From the NCBI GenBank assembly GCA_025055755.1, contig JANWWF010000010.1:1-46411 (forward strand): a stretch of DNA of 46,411 nucleotides. Reading direction: 5' to 3'. The stretch's first letter is position 1. Every line of letters begins with the position of its first letter. The position numbers and the translations under genes are program-made. Shown here in pieces: positions 39,201 through 46,411 of this stretch. A model generated the notes under the pieces. It worked only from the letters and a program-made list of their open reading frames with translations. It was not told where the DNA came from and searched no databases. This stretch comes from Candidatus Kapaibacterium sp. Lineage in GTDB: Bacteria; Bacteroidota; Ignavibacteria; Kapaibacteriales; NICIL-2.

Positions 39201-39889
39201 GTTACGGTAGCTCCTGTCAGCTCTTCTACACTCAGCTTTCCTGTCCTTGCCTTTTCAAGCAAGCGATTGTACTGCTCAATGAACTCCGCAAAAGTCAGCT
39301 GCTCAGCGGACTTTATGGATGGAACAACCAGTACACGCGTTCCGTCAGCCCGCGTTGTATCAACTGCAAGACCTATGTTGACCGAACTGCGACGAAGACG
39401 ATAGTACTTGCTGTCTGGACCTTTCACGCACGCGTCGTTCATATGCGGGTATTTCCGCAATGCCCGCACGATCGCCCATGCAATGATATGGGTGTAACTC
39501 AGCTTTGGTTTTCGTCGTTGTGTAAGGTATTCATTGATAAGAAGGCGATTTTCCTCCAACACTTTGATCGGTATTGTACGAACCGAGGTGGCTGTAGGAA
39601 CCTCGAGACTTCGGGTCATGTTCTCTGCGATACGCTCCCGTATCCCGCTAAGTATCTCTAATTGTTCACCTTGGATAGCATGAAGTTCTTGGGAAGTTGG
39701 AGGAGACTTCTGCGACGTCGGGGAGAGTAGCTTCTCTTGAGCCATACCATTTCGCGCCGTTGTTGAGGCTCCGTTCCCCAGAGAGCGAAAGTATTCCTGC
39801 CATTCAGGACTTACTGAATTAGGATCACGAAGGTATTGATAATAGAGCTCTTCTATGTAAACATCATTCGGCGAGAACATAGCATCCAT
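36278..39889 (-). CDS. kgd: Fused 2-oxoglutarate decarboxylase/dehydrogenase E1 with E2-like domain (Kgd type)
   Basis: A 1203-residue enzyme with the domain order of mycobacterial Kgd/SucA. The N-terminal E1 helix segment NDVYIEELYYQYLRDPNSV is followed by a polar linker (about 35-75). An E2-type acyltransferase domain (about 80-310) includes STYDHRIIQGAESGEFLQYL with His290 and Gln294. The 2-oxoglutarate dehydrogenase E1 follows (from about 315): GMAHRGRLNVL, VKYHLGSQAIYH, then the thiamine diphosphate site GDAAFAGQGVVQETLNLMRL (near 625) and INNQIGFTTSPEDAR. No lipoyl domain is seen. ATG 39889 is used; ATG 39880 is 9 bases downstream. It feeds 2-oxoglutarate into the TCA cycle. Confidence 0.94.
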   Translation of the reverse strand: MDAMFSPNDVYIEELYYQYLRDPNSVSPEWQEYFRSLGNGASTTARNGMAQEKLLSPTSQKSPPTSQELHAIQGEQLEILSGIRERIAENMTRSLEVPTATSVRTIPIKVLEENRLLINEYLTQRRKPKLSYTHIIAWAIVRALRKYPHMNDACVKGPDSKYYRLRRSSVNIGLAVDTTRADGTRVLVVPSIKSAEQLTFAEFIEQYNRLLEKARTGKLSVEELTGATVTLTNPGMIGTVMSMPRLMEGQGLIIATGSIGYPAEFSAVMPDALVTLAISKVMTITSTYDHRIIQGAESGEFLQYLEHLLKGEDNFYDQIFAALKIPFEPYRWSADNRLNPFGPQEKEEQLEKETLVNKLINAYRVRGHVSADINPLGYEAFHYPELQLSYYGLTVWDLDRHFDTGGLGGIKRAPLRDILRMLRKTYCGHIGIEYMHIQSPEQKFWIQEYVEATQFQRTFTKEERLRIYRKLLEAEMLESFINTKFVGAKRFSIEGGESFIPTLEYLLLCASKEGLNAAVLGMAHRGRLNVLVNIMGKQPEKLFNEFEGIFDPDSVQGSGDVKYHLGSQAIYHAEDGSPVSVVLAPNPSHLEAVNPVVEGMARALCDESGDRRYNSVLPILVHGDAAFAGQGVVQETLNLMRLRGYQTGGTIHIIINNQIGFTTSPEDARSTPYASGIAKYLQVPVLHVNGDSPEACIAAAEFAFRYRQQFGDDVVIDLYCYRKYGHNEGDDPTATQPLLYRAIRQHPPVRQVYRQQLLSEGVLTEELDEQLAREYYNRLSEAFDRRKQHIITRGEIQSTTVNLLIPVTTGVELATLQFIGERITTVPSGFNLHPKVGEELRRRRQQISNPTAPVSWGMAEALAFGSLLLEKKPVRLSGQDSERGTFNHRQAVLHDYETDATYIPLNHISADQERFHIFNSPLSEYAVLGFEYGYSTIRTRGLTLWEAQFGDFANGAQIVIDQFISSGEEKWGQVSNLVLLLPHGYDGQGPEHSSARLERYLQLCASNNMFVCFLTTPAQLFHALRRQVHAPWRKPLILLTPKGYLRKVSSPLEELSNGQFHAIIDDTTISNPSAVERVILCSGMYFYELQAKRTAMGLDTNVAIIRIEQLYPLHIEQLEATIARYKTARELVWAQEEPMNMGAWSYMLQHLIPILKRQKKVLCYAGRPAAASPATGSFVIHGQEQEAILSQAFGRLEPVLDCM

Positions 39890-39979
39890 ACTATGGTTCC
39901 GATAAGCGAAAATAGCGTGCTTATTTTCTCTGCTCAATATGCATGCCACTGGTATAGACGACTCCTATTGGCTCTTGTT

Positions 39980-40008
39980 TTGGCAGCACTCGGGGGAAAA
40001 TACCTGTG
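39980..40008 (+). promoter_or_regulatory. Candidate promoter before the penicillin-acylase-family gene
   Basis: TTG (39980-39982), an 18-base spacer and TACCTGTG (40001-40008) resemble the Bacteroidota promoter TTG-N19-TAnnTTTG with one mismatch. A small hairpin, TGTGCT (40005-40010) and AGCACA (40016-40021), overlaps its 3' end. The remaining divergent gap shows no other clear signal. Confidence 0.2.
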
Positions 40009-40090
40009 CTAAGGGAGCACAACACTTTTTGCTTCACTCTTGTGAAAGGCAATAGCATTTTTGCAGCCCAATGTTTTCGCTCTGGACCCA

Positions 40091-42616
40091 ATGATTCGAC
40101 TCCCCCGCGAAACGCTTCATCCAGTACAGCGCTTTGCTGCTGCCATCGTGACTATGAGCATCATTACGGCAAGCATTATCATCTTTGGCTTGATGCTTGC
40201 GTTTTCCCCCTCCACTACCGACCAGCACGTTGCTTGTAGCCACCAGCTGTTAAGAGATTCGGTACACATCTATCGAAATGACTTTGGAATTCCCCACATC
40301 ATCGCACGTACAGATGAAGACGCATTCCTCGCACTTGGCTATGTCCATGCTTCAGATCGCCTTTGGCAGATGGATTTCTTCCGTCGAATTGCAGCTGGGC
40401 GGTTAGCAGAAATTTTAGGTCCACATTTTGTTGTCACAGACGCTTTTTTTCGTACTCTCGGTCTTGAGTACACGGCAGAGCGTGTTTTATGGCCAGCTCT
40501 TTCACCGGAGTCCAAGCAAGTTTTACAGGCGTACACGCGAGGAGTCAATCTGTACATCGAGCACCACAAAAAGCAACTTCCCTTTGAATTTAGTGTCCTT
40601 GGCTACCTCCCTACACCATGGCGAGAAATTGATTGCTTAGCCATTGGACGTCTTATGGCGTTCGACCTAAGCATGAGCTTTTGGACAGATCTTGCCCTTG
40701 GAGAAATTGCTGATCGCTATGATGTCTCAACAGCCCTCCGTCTTATTCCGGGCAATGAGCCAACCACACCTCGTGTACTTGCTATCAGGACAAAAGAAAG
40801 GTATCGAGATACCGCAATTGGGTTTCAATCGTTGCAGGGGCAAGGGGAGTTAGAACCAGTCTTAAGAGCAGTGGGCTCTCTCTATGCGAGCGTACGAGTA
40901 CAGTTGGGTATAGATGCTCTTGGAAGTGGTAGCAATAGTTGGGCAATTTCCATTTCTTCTGATCCTAAACATCTTGATGCCATTTTAGCCAATGATCCTC
41001 ATCTGCAGCTGAGCCTCCCTCCCCGCTGGTACCAAGTGCACATAAGCTCGCCATCGTACAACGTTGTAGGCCTTACCATTCCAGGCTTACCTATCATGTT
41101 AGCGGGAAGAAATGCAACGATTGCATGGGGTGTCACTAATGTAATGCTTGACGATTGCGATTACTTTATTGAACTGACCGACCCGACACGACCTAACACT
41201 GTACTTGTGGGAGAAAAAAAAGTCAAACTATCAGTCCGTCTCGATACTATTCATGTGCGAGGTGGCTCTACCCGTGTCATTGCTATACGCACTTGCTCAG
41301 CCAGACCTGTTATCTCTGATGCACACCTGGCAGCAGAGGCTGATACTGCACTCATTGGATTTCCACGCATGCGGCATGGTCCACCGTTGACCCGCCGCTA
41401 CCTTCTTACACTACGATGGACAGGCTATGAGCCAAGTGATGAAATCCGTAGTCTTCTTCACATCATGCGAGCTCGTCGATGGAGTGAATTCCGTTCTGCT
41501 CTTCGCTATTGGGGTGCACCAGCCTTGAACTTTACGTATGCCGACCGAGGTGGAAACATAGGGATTCAGCCGGCTGGAGTCGTGCCTCTGCGTGGGGAAG
41601 GTCATCCTAACCTTCCACGTCCTGGCTGGGACACTTCAGCAGCCTGGCGTGGTGTGTTGCGCTCACCATTCTCATCAGTGTATAATCCACCTACACGCTT
41701 TGTGTTAAGTGCCAACAACGTTCTTGCTGACTCTCTTGGATTTTTTGTTTCGCACTTGTGGGAGCCAGGCTCACGCGCTGAGCGTATTGCTGAAGTCCTT
41801 TCGTTGGGACAAACATTCAACGAACGTGACTTCCAACTTCTTCAGCTTGATCTCGGCTCGCCCTATGCACAGCGGCTGAACGAAATTATACGCCCAGTAT
41901 TAGTGCAAAAGCTCAATAGTGAAGACAGTGTCGAACGCAAAGCATTGGAGGTCTTTCAGGCGTGGAACTATTATCTGCTTCCTTCGGCCTCTGGTGCTGC
42001 GATCTACAGTGTTTTTCTTGAGCGATTGATGAATATTACATTTTGCGCTCATCTGCAGGAAGATTACTATCGGCGCTATGCGTTTATACCCTCGCTACCT
42101 CTTCGACGAATTATAGAGATACTTCAGCAGCCTACCGAATGGTTTAGCTCTGATTCTACAACAGCTGTACGGCTCCGTGATCAGGCAATTGTACGGGCAT
42201 TCAAAGAGGCGGTCAAGCAACTACGGGAGCAATTTGCTCCTCATCCAGCTCAGTGGCGATGGGGCGATCTTCACCGGCTTGTCCTTCAGCACCCCTTTGC
42301 TCGTATTCCCGCATATCGAACGCTGCTGGAAAGGAAACTTGATAACATTGGTGGGGATGCGACAACAATTGCTAATGGGTTATGGAGGATTCATAAGCCC
42401 TTTTCCCTTGCAATTGGGGCATCAATGCGCATGATTACCCGCATGAGCGACACCGTAGTGTACACAATTTTGCCTGGCGGTATATCAGGTAATCCCCTGA
42501 GCAATAACTTTAGTGATCAACTCACCTTATGGGCAAACGGCGGTCTATTGGCGATTCCCATTTCTCCCTATCCCCAACCAGATTGGCGCTTGGCTACACT
42601 GCTATTTCCCCGATGA
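40091..42616 (+). CDS. Penicillin-acylase-family Ntn hydrolase
   Basis: An 841-residue N-terminal-nucleophile amidohydrolase. Residues 15-38 form a membrane helix or uncleaved signal (FAAAIVTMSIITASIIIFG), so it is probably exported and anchored. The alpha part has VHIYRNDFGIPHIIARTDED and GYVHASDRLWQMDFFRR. Autocatalytic cleavage is expected before Ser281 in GSGSNSWAIS, which becomes the nucleophile of the beta chain. Beta-chain features include ANDPHLQLSLPPRWYQVH, NATIAWGVTNVMLDD and the C-terminal PGGISGNPLSNNFSDQ. Family members hydrolyse penicillins, acyl-homoserine lactones or other amides; substrate cannot be assigned. ATG 40091 is preferred over a TTG at 40061. Confidence 0.9.
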   Translation: MIRLPRETLHPVQRFAAAIVTMSIITASIIIFGLMLAFSPSTTDQHVACSHQLLRDSVHIYRNDFGIPHIIARTDEDAFLALGYVHASDRLWQMDFFRRIAAGRLAEILGPHFVVTDAFFRTLGLEYTAERVLWPALSPESKQVLQAYTRGVNLYIEHHKKQLPFEFSVLGYLPTPWREIDCLAIGRLMAFDLSMSFWTDLALGEIADRYDVSTALRLIPGNEPTTPRVLAIRTKERYRDTAIGFQSLQGQGELEPVLRAVGSLYASVRVQLGIDALGSGSNSWAISISSDPKHLDAILANDPHLQLSLPPRWYQVHISSPSYNVVGLTIPGLPIMLAGRNATIAWGVTNVMLDDCDYFIELTDPTRPNTVLVGEKKVKLSVRLDTIHVRGGSTRVIAIRTCSARPVISDAHLAAEADTALIGFPRMRHGPPLTRRYLLTLRWTGYEPSDEIRSLLHIMRARRWSEFRSALRYWGAPALNFTYADRGGNIGIQPAGVVPLRGEGHPNLPRPGWDTSAAWRGVLRSPFSSVYNPPTRFVLSANNVLADSLGFFVSHLWEPGSRAERIAEVLSLGQTFNERDFQLLQLDLGSPYAQRLNEIIRPVLVQKLNSEDSVERKALEVFQAWNYYLLPSASGAAIYSVFLERLMNITFCAHLQEDYYRRYAFIPSLPLRRIIEILQQPTEWFSSDSTTAVRLRDQAIVRAFKEAVKQLREQFAPHPAQWRWGDLHRLVLQHPFARIPAYRTLLERKLDNIGGDATTIANGLWRIHKPFSLAIGASMRMITRMSDTVVYTILPGGISGNPLSNNFSDQLTLWANGGLLAIPISPYPQPDWRLATLLFPR

Positions 42617-42659
42617 TAGTACGCTATCTCTTGCCTACAAAGAGTAGTGCTTCCACCTG

Positions 42660-43340
42660 CTATGCTGGTATTTTTCCATACATAGGAATAACGCATCCCG
42701 TTATCCCCTGCCCCTCGTCCGAGCAGAGGAAGTGAATAAGCTGAGCGATTTGTTGTGGTGGGACCCATTGCTCGCTTTCTCTTTCGCGCGCCCACTCTAT
42801 GTTTGCGGGTGTTGCAATGATGCTGGGAGCGATAACGTTTGCTCGCATGCCTTGCGCACGACCTTCTTCAGCAGCGGCAAGCACCAAATGCACAACTGCT
42901 GCCTTCGCCGCACCATAGAGTGCTTTGCGTTGCTCGGTATGGAGAACTGTTTTCGCCGCTATTGCTACAAAAGCTCCAGCATTTTGCTTAAGCCGTGGAA
43001 CGGTCGCACGCAGAACAGCATACGTACTGAGGGCATTGAGTCTCCACATAAACTCAAAATCATCTGGACTTGTCTCCTCAAGTAACATGCCAGCACGAAT
43101 ACCTCCCACCAAATGCACAACTGCATGTAAGGTGTCGGGAGTCTTGCTTACTAATTCCTCCACGGCCATGGGATCAGTACAATCGCACGGTATGTATTGG
43201 CACGAAGGAAGGCGTGCTATTTCATCATCCACTGGCTCATGAGCACTGGCAATAATCTGCCAATTTTTTCCGGCAAAGTATCGAACAACCTCTCGTCCCA
43301 GTCCGCCGGTTGCACCTGTTATCAGAACAACTTTGCTCAT
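42660..43340 (-). CDS. Short-chain dehydrogenase/reductase resembling dihydropteridine reductase
   Basis: A 226-residue classical SDR. The NAD(P) motif GATGGLGREV is at 9-18 and the catalytic pair is Tyr142/Lys146 in LYGAAKAAVVHL. The catalytic Ser is absent: the segment is AGAFVAIAAKTVLH, with Ala in its place. The same change, together with AK before the YxxxK, is typical of quinoid dihydropteridine reductase. The C terminus has FLCSDEGQGITGCVIPMYG. The gene starts right at the stop of the subtilase gene (TGATG, one shared base), suggesting co-transcription. A true pteridine substrate is an inference. Confidence 0.83.
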   Translation of the reverse strand: MSKVVLITGATGGLGREVVRYFAGKNWQIIASAHEPVDDEIARLPSCQYIPCDCTDPMAVEELVSKTPDTLHAVVHLVGGIRAGMLLEETSPDDFEFMWRLNALSTYAVLRATVPRLKQNAGAFVAIAAKTVLHTEQRKALYGAAKAAVVHLVLAAAEEGRAQGMRANVIAPSIIATPANIEWARERESEQWVPPQQIAQLIHFLCSDEGQGITGCVIPMYGKIPA

Positions 43341-45322
43341 CAGTAAAGCAGTACCAGTTGAGTGTACACTTTATCCTTGCATTCGAAAAGAAGAAGATAT
43401 GTTCCTGCTTGCAAATTAGACAAATCTATTGTTTGGACAAAGTTTTCTTGAGGAAAGACCGTTTCAATCTTTCGAAATGTCAGATCATAGATGGTGCATT
43501 TCATGCCGTAACACTCGTTTGCTACCGATAATAGAGACTCTGCTCTTGATAGTGCTACTGGGGTAAGCGTAACTCTATGCTCGTTTCCTGAATGGGGAGA
43601 TGATAGGTGTGATAACATGCTACTTACTTTCCACCCACAAGGAAGAAGTGTATCGCGGGCATAGCATCGTAATGAGCCAAAGAGAGGATAGCGGCGCTCT
43701 CGTTGCTCATCGCGCAGGAGAAAGTACATCTCAATCGAATCGCCTGAAGGGTACGGTACTTCTACTCCGTAAACGTTATTTCCAAATGGTAGCAGGGCAT
43801 ACTCTCTCGTGCTCAGATTATCAGAAAGAAAGAGCCGTATGCTTGTCAGAGAATATGCACTTAGTGCACCAACTCCAATGAGGAGACGGTCTCCACGAGG
43901 TATGACAAATGGTGGTGAACACACAATATTCCACCGCAAAGCTGCATCACGGACATTGGGCGCTCCATAGCCGATAGCTGTATTTGGCTCTACCGCATGG
44001 CTTCCCACGCTTTGAAGAAGAAAGCGAACTTGAGAGGGGGTCAGCTCAGGAAATACTTGCAGCAGGAGAGCAACTGCCCCTGTAATAAGGGGAGTTGCCA
44101 TAGAGGTTCCCGACGCATATCCAAATGATACAGGACCTGCTAACGATGCTGAACGTACATTTACTCCTAAGGCAGCGACATCAGGTTTAAGTCTCCCATC
44201 TGCTGTTGGTCCACGGGACGTAAAACGCGGTATTTCAAGCGTTGAATTTGCGAATGCGCCAACAGTAATTGCCCTCTCAGAATCGCCGGGCGAGGAGATC
44301 GTCTCTGCTGCATCTCCATTGTTGCCCGCTGCAACTACACAAATAACGCCACGATCGACGGCATCATTGACAGCACAGGCAACGATTGTTGTCTTACCAT
44401 TAAGGTCAGTGCGACTGTATGGTTCCTCTGTTGAATCAAATTTGTCGTAGCCGAGTGAGGTGTTGATAATATCAACGCCTTGTGCCTCCATCCACTCAAC
44501 TGCTGCGGCATATGCATCTTCTTCTATACGGCGTTCGGAAGCGATATTTTCTGTCTTCGCAAGAATGTACTGCGCACATGGTGCACTGCCAATTAATGAA
44601 TCTGGATAGAATCCTGCTATAACGGACAGAACTACTGTACCGTGATTATCCTGACGCGGGTGGTCATTATCCTGGTTTGCAGTTATCGTGTCGTTATCAA
44701 TAAAGTCAAACTCAGCTATGACTTTCGTCTGTTGGAAAGCTTCATGGTCCCGCCAACGGAACCCAGTGTCTATGACCCCTACGAGCACACCCTCCCCTCC
44801 AACTCCAATGCCGTGGAGGTTAGTGATACCAAGCATATCGAGTTGCTCGAATGACGTACCATAGTTGTATGCTGGCACTATGGGATTGGGCTGCTGTTCC
44901 CTGCTGTGCATTGGTCGAAGGACTTGATGTGTTGGGATTACTGCGGTGACATAAGGTTTTGAAGCAATACGTGCCGCCACAATACTATCGCACTCAACAA
45001 CCGCATAATTTCGCCATCGCAATTGTAGAAGGATACGTGCACCCGTCCGCTCTATATCGTCCAGGTAGGGCTGGTATAGCGGGGCGTCGCTCCATCGCAG
45101 AATTGTGTCCGATGTTGTTACTTTGGCACGGCGTGCGCGGGCACGCTGAGTAATGATCTGTTCCGTTGCACGATAGAGCTCACTGCCTGGTGCAAAAGGA
45201 TCTGGTCCCTTATCTCGAAAAAAGACACGATATGTTTGCGGAGTTTGAGCCGGTAAGTCTATAGCAAAGCTTACCATCCACGCTACAGAAATTGAAATTG
45301 TTGCTCGCATTAGATCTTTCAT
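43340..45322 (-). CDS. Secreted subtilisin-like (S8) protease with T9SS C-terminal sorting domain
   Basis: A 660-residue exported serine protease. Residues 1-26 form a signal peptide (ISISVAWMVSFAIDLPAQ). A propeptide-like region (about 30-135) is followed by the S8 catalytic domain. The triad is Asp185 (GVIDTGFRW), His227 (DNHGTVVLS) and Ser407 (YASGTSMATP), with oxyanion Asn334 (AAGNNGDA). After a beta-rich spacer, the last 80 or so residues match a type A T9SS sorting domain: CTIYDLTFRKIETVFP and IDLSNLQAGTYLLLFE, ending in a strand VYTQLVLLY. ATG 45322 is chosen because the longer frame to 45460 has no signal peptide at its start. Confidence 0.9.
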   Translation of the reverse strand: MKDLMRATISISVAWMVSFAIDLPAQTPQTYRVFFRDKGPDPFAPGSELYRATEQIITQRARARRAKVTTSDTILRWSDAPLYQPYLDDIERTGARILLQLRWRNYAVVECDSIVAARIASKPYVTAVIPTHQVLRPMHSREQQPNPIVPAYNYGTSFEQLDMLGITNLHGIGVGGEGVLVGVIDTGFRWRDHEAFQQTKVIAEFDFIDNDTITANQDNDHPRQDNHGTVVLSVIAGFYPDSLIGSAPCAQYILAKTENIASERRIEEDAYAAAVEWMEAQGVDIINTSLGYDKFDSTEEPYSRTDLNGKTTIVACAVNDAVDRGVICVVAAGNNGDAAETISSPGDSERAITVGAFANSTLEIPRFTSRGPTADGRLKPDVAALGVNVRSASLAGPVSFGYASGTSMATPLITGAVALLLQVFPELTPSQVRFLLQSVGSHAVEPNTAIGYGAPNVRDAALRWNIVCSPPFVIPRGDRLLIGVGALSAYSLTSIRLFLSDNLSTREYALLPFGNNVYGVEVPYPSGDSIEMYFLLRDEQRERRYPLFGSLRCYARDTLLPCGWKVSSMLSHLSSPHSGNEHRVTLTPVALSRAESLLSVANECYGMKCTIYDLTFRKIETVFPQENFVQTIDLSNLQAGTYLLLFECKDKVYTQLVLLY

Positions 45323-45468
45323 TAAAAGGCATAACCGGATATCGAAAGGAATCCATCTACTTTGACGGCACGTCATTGGTAACAAGCAGTACTGTAGCAC
45401 ACAATGTGCAATTTTATGATTCAACGTTGATCTTTGAGTAGAGGTCGAACTACGCTTCAAGCAGTAGT

Positions 45469-46411
45469 ATGCTCAAAAAACGTGGCTACCATATTCCCCC
45501 TGTTCCCTACGGTGTAATTCATGCACATGGGAAAGATACTATTGACTTCCTTCAGCGACTAACAACGAATGACATGGCACAGCTCTCTTCTACTGGTGGA
45601 ATCCGAACTGTTTTGCTCAACGAAAAAGGACGCATTATTGATGTAATAACCTGTCTTCAGGATAGTGATCGTCTGCGCATCATTACTTCACCAGGGTCAA
45701 TTGAACAAGTTTACTCATGGCTTCGACGGTATGTTATTCTTGATGATGTGGTATTGAGTGTCCCTCAAGACTCTTGGGCGTGTATCGAAATATGGGACCT
45801 CCAACCACGCGAAGGAGTATTTGCTATCTTTCCCGAATGCGTTTCCCTAATTGAGGGGCAGTATTTCCTTTTTCCCAATCAGACATGGGATGCTCAAATC
45901 GTGACACTTTGGAAAAAGGGCGTGCAAGGGGAAGTTTTTTCAGGACTCATCGTTTGCTCGCCTTCTTGTATTGATACTCTCATTCAGTGGTTAGAAAAGC
46001 AAGGGATAAGCAACTTGGATTATCATTTACGCGAAGCATTACGCCTTAAGGCTGGTATTGGTCAATATCCAAATGAATATAACCTCGATTACATCCCACT
46101 CGAAGCGGGTCTTGTTGATTTTGTGTCATTTCACAAGGGATGTTACATTGGGCAGGAGGTTATCGAACGTCTTTCAGCACAGAAAAAACTTCGCTACAGA
46201 CTCCATACGCTTACTGCAAACGGCTTTCTCCCTATCTCCACTCCTACCTTATTATTCCCGCATGAAAGCTCCACAGCCCACACAGAGCCTAATAGCCGAG
46301 AAGCAGTGGGAACACTGACTTCTGTTTCATACCTTGAAGAAGACGATGACGGCTTGCCGAGGATGTACGGTCTCGGCTACATTCGACCTAGGACCGACAA
46401 TATGCAGGTTC
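45469..46411 (+). CDS. YgfZ/GcvT-like folate-binding protein (partial, continues past right edge)
   Basis: The frame is open from ATG 45469 to the window end, about 314 residues, with no stop seen. It was translated from the nucleotide sequence. The start resembles YgfZ proteins: DTIDFLQRLTTNDM, then VLLNEKGRIIDVITCL. The family signature KGCYIGQEVIERL is present after YNLDYIPLEAGLVDFVSFH. YgfZ uses a folate to help assemble or repair Fe-S clusters; it is related to the glycine cleavage T-protein but lacks the dedicated partner genes here. The gene is divergent from the subtilase gene, with a 146-base gap. Confidence 0.88.
   Translation, partial: MLKKRGYHIPPVPYGVIHAHGKDTIDFLQRLTTNDMAQLSSTGGIRTVLLNEKGRIIDVITCLQDSDRLRIITSPGSIEQVYSWLRRYVILDDVVLSVPQDSWACIEIWDLQPREGVFAIFPECVSLIEGQYFLFPNQTWDAQIVTLWKKGVQGEVFSGLIVCSPSCIDTLIQWLEKQGISNLDYHLREALRLKAGIGQYPNEYNLDYIPLEAGLVDFVSFHKGCYIGQEVIERLSAQKKLRYRLHTLTANGFLPISTPTLLFPHESSTAHTEPNSREAVGTLTSVSYLEEDDDGLPRMYGLGYIRPRTDNMQV

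Noticed and set aside
39140-39661. Plus-strand open frame of 173 residues inside the kgd gene
   Set aside because: It is a shadow of the conserved E2-like domain on the other strand, with no recognisable protein features.
45421-45430. TCAACGTTGA palindrome between the subtilase and YgfZ genes
   Set aside because: A 10-base perfect palindrome in 146 bases is not unlikely by chance, and there is no second copy nearby.

Overview
This window is a gene-dense chromosomal segment of a Gram-negative bacterium with lipopolysaccharide. It has a KDO-8-phosphate synthase, an LptC-like protein, OmpA-type and TolC-type outer-membrane proteins. It probably belongs to the Bacteroidota/Chlorobiota (FCB) superphylum. 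The evidence is a PorX-type response regulator with a PglZ domain, a subtilase carrying a type IX secretion (T9SS) C-terminal sorting domain, and the porX-tsaE gene pair. A deep branch such as Kapabacteria or Ignavibacteria would fit, but that is a guess from gene content. I see no transposase, integrase, phage gene, CRISPR array, tRNA or rRNA. All 34 coding regions look like chromosomal housekeeping or envelope genes. Two of them run off the window ends. No gap between genes exceeds 300 bases; the longest is about 200 bases, at 39890-40090.

Layout. (1) 1-2152, minus strand: an M24 peptidase followed by a secreted TPR protein that leaves the window. (2) 2279-16797, plus strand: acyl-CoA synthetase, acyl-CoA carboxylase carboxyltransferase, porX, tsaE, an aminotransferase, ccmC-ccmD-ccmE-ccmF for cytochrome c maturation, then recF, a DciA-like gene and gyrB. 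(3) 16832-19342, minus: ftsK, convergent with gyrB. (4) 19486-22210, plus: an overlapping operon kdsA-lptC-tpiA-pgsA. (5) 22207-29951, minus: an epimerase, an OmpA-family protein with two OmpA-like regions, and a three-part type I-like exporter (ABC protein, membrane fusion protein, TolC protein). (6) 30083-36177, plus: a nucleotidyltransferase/phosphomannomutase-like fusion, a PTS EIIA-like protein, hisS, an unknown small protein and a sensor histidine kinase. (7) 36278-39889, minus: a fused 2-oxoglutarate dehydrogenase/decarboxylase of the Kgd type. (8) 40091-42616, plus: a penicillin-acylase-family hydrolase. (9) 42660-45322, minus: a T9SS-sorted subtilase followed by a short-chain reductase. 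(10) 45469 to the end, plus: a YgfZ-type folate-binding protein.

How the genes fit together. Envelope building is served by kdsA, lptC, pgsA, the sugar-nucleotide enzyme and the epimerase. Export is represented by the ABC/MFP/TolC unit and by T9SS (PorX as regulator, the subtilase as probable cargo). Respiration is represented by the ccm genes and the Kgd enzyme. I found no convincing wholly new multi-gene system. The best leads are local: a structured leader before porX, a CxxxY-type CcmE in a reduced ccm cluster, an ABC exporter whose Q-loop glutamine appears replaced, a phosphomannomutase-like domain with several catalytic loops changed, and the E2-E1 fusion outside Actinobacteria.
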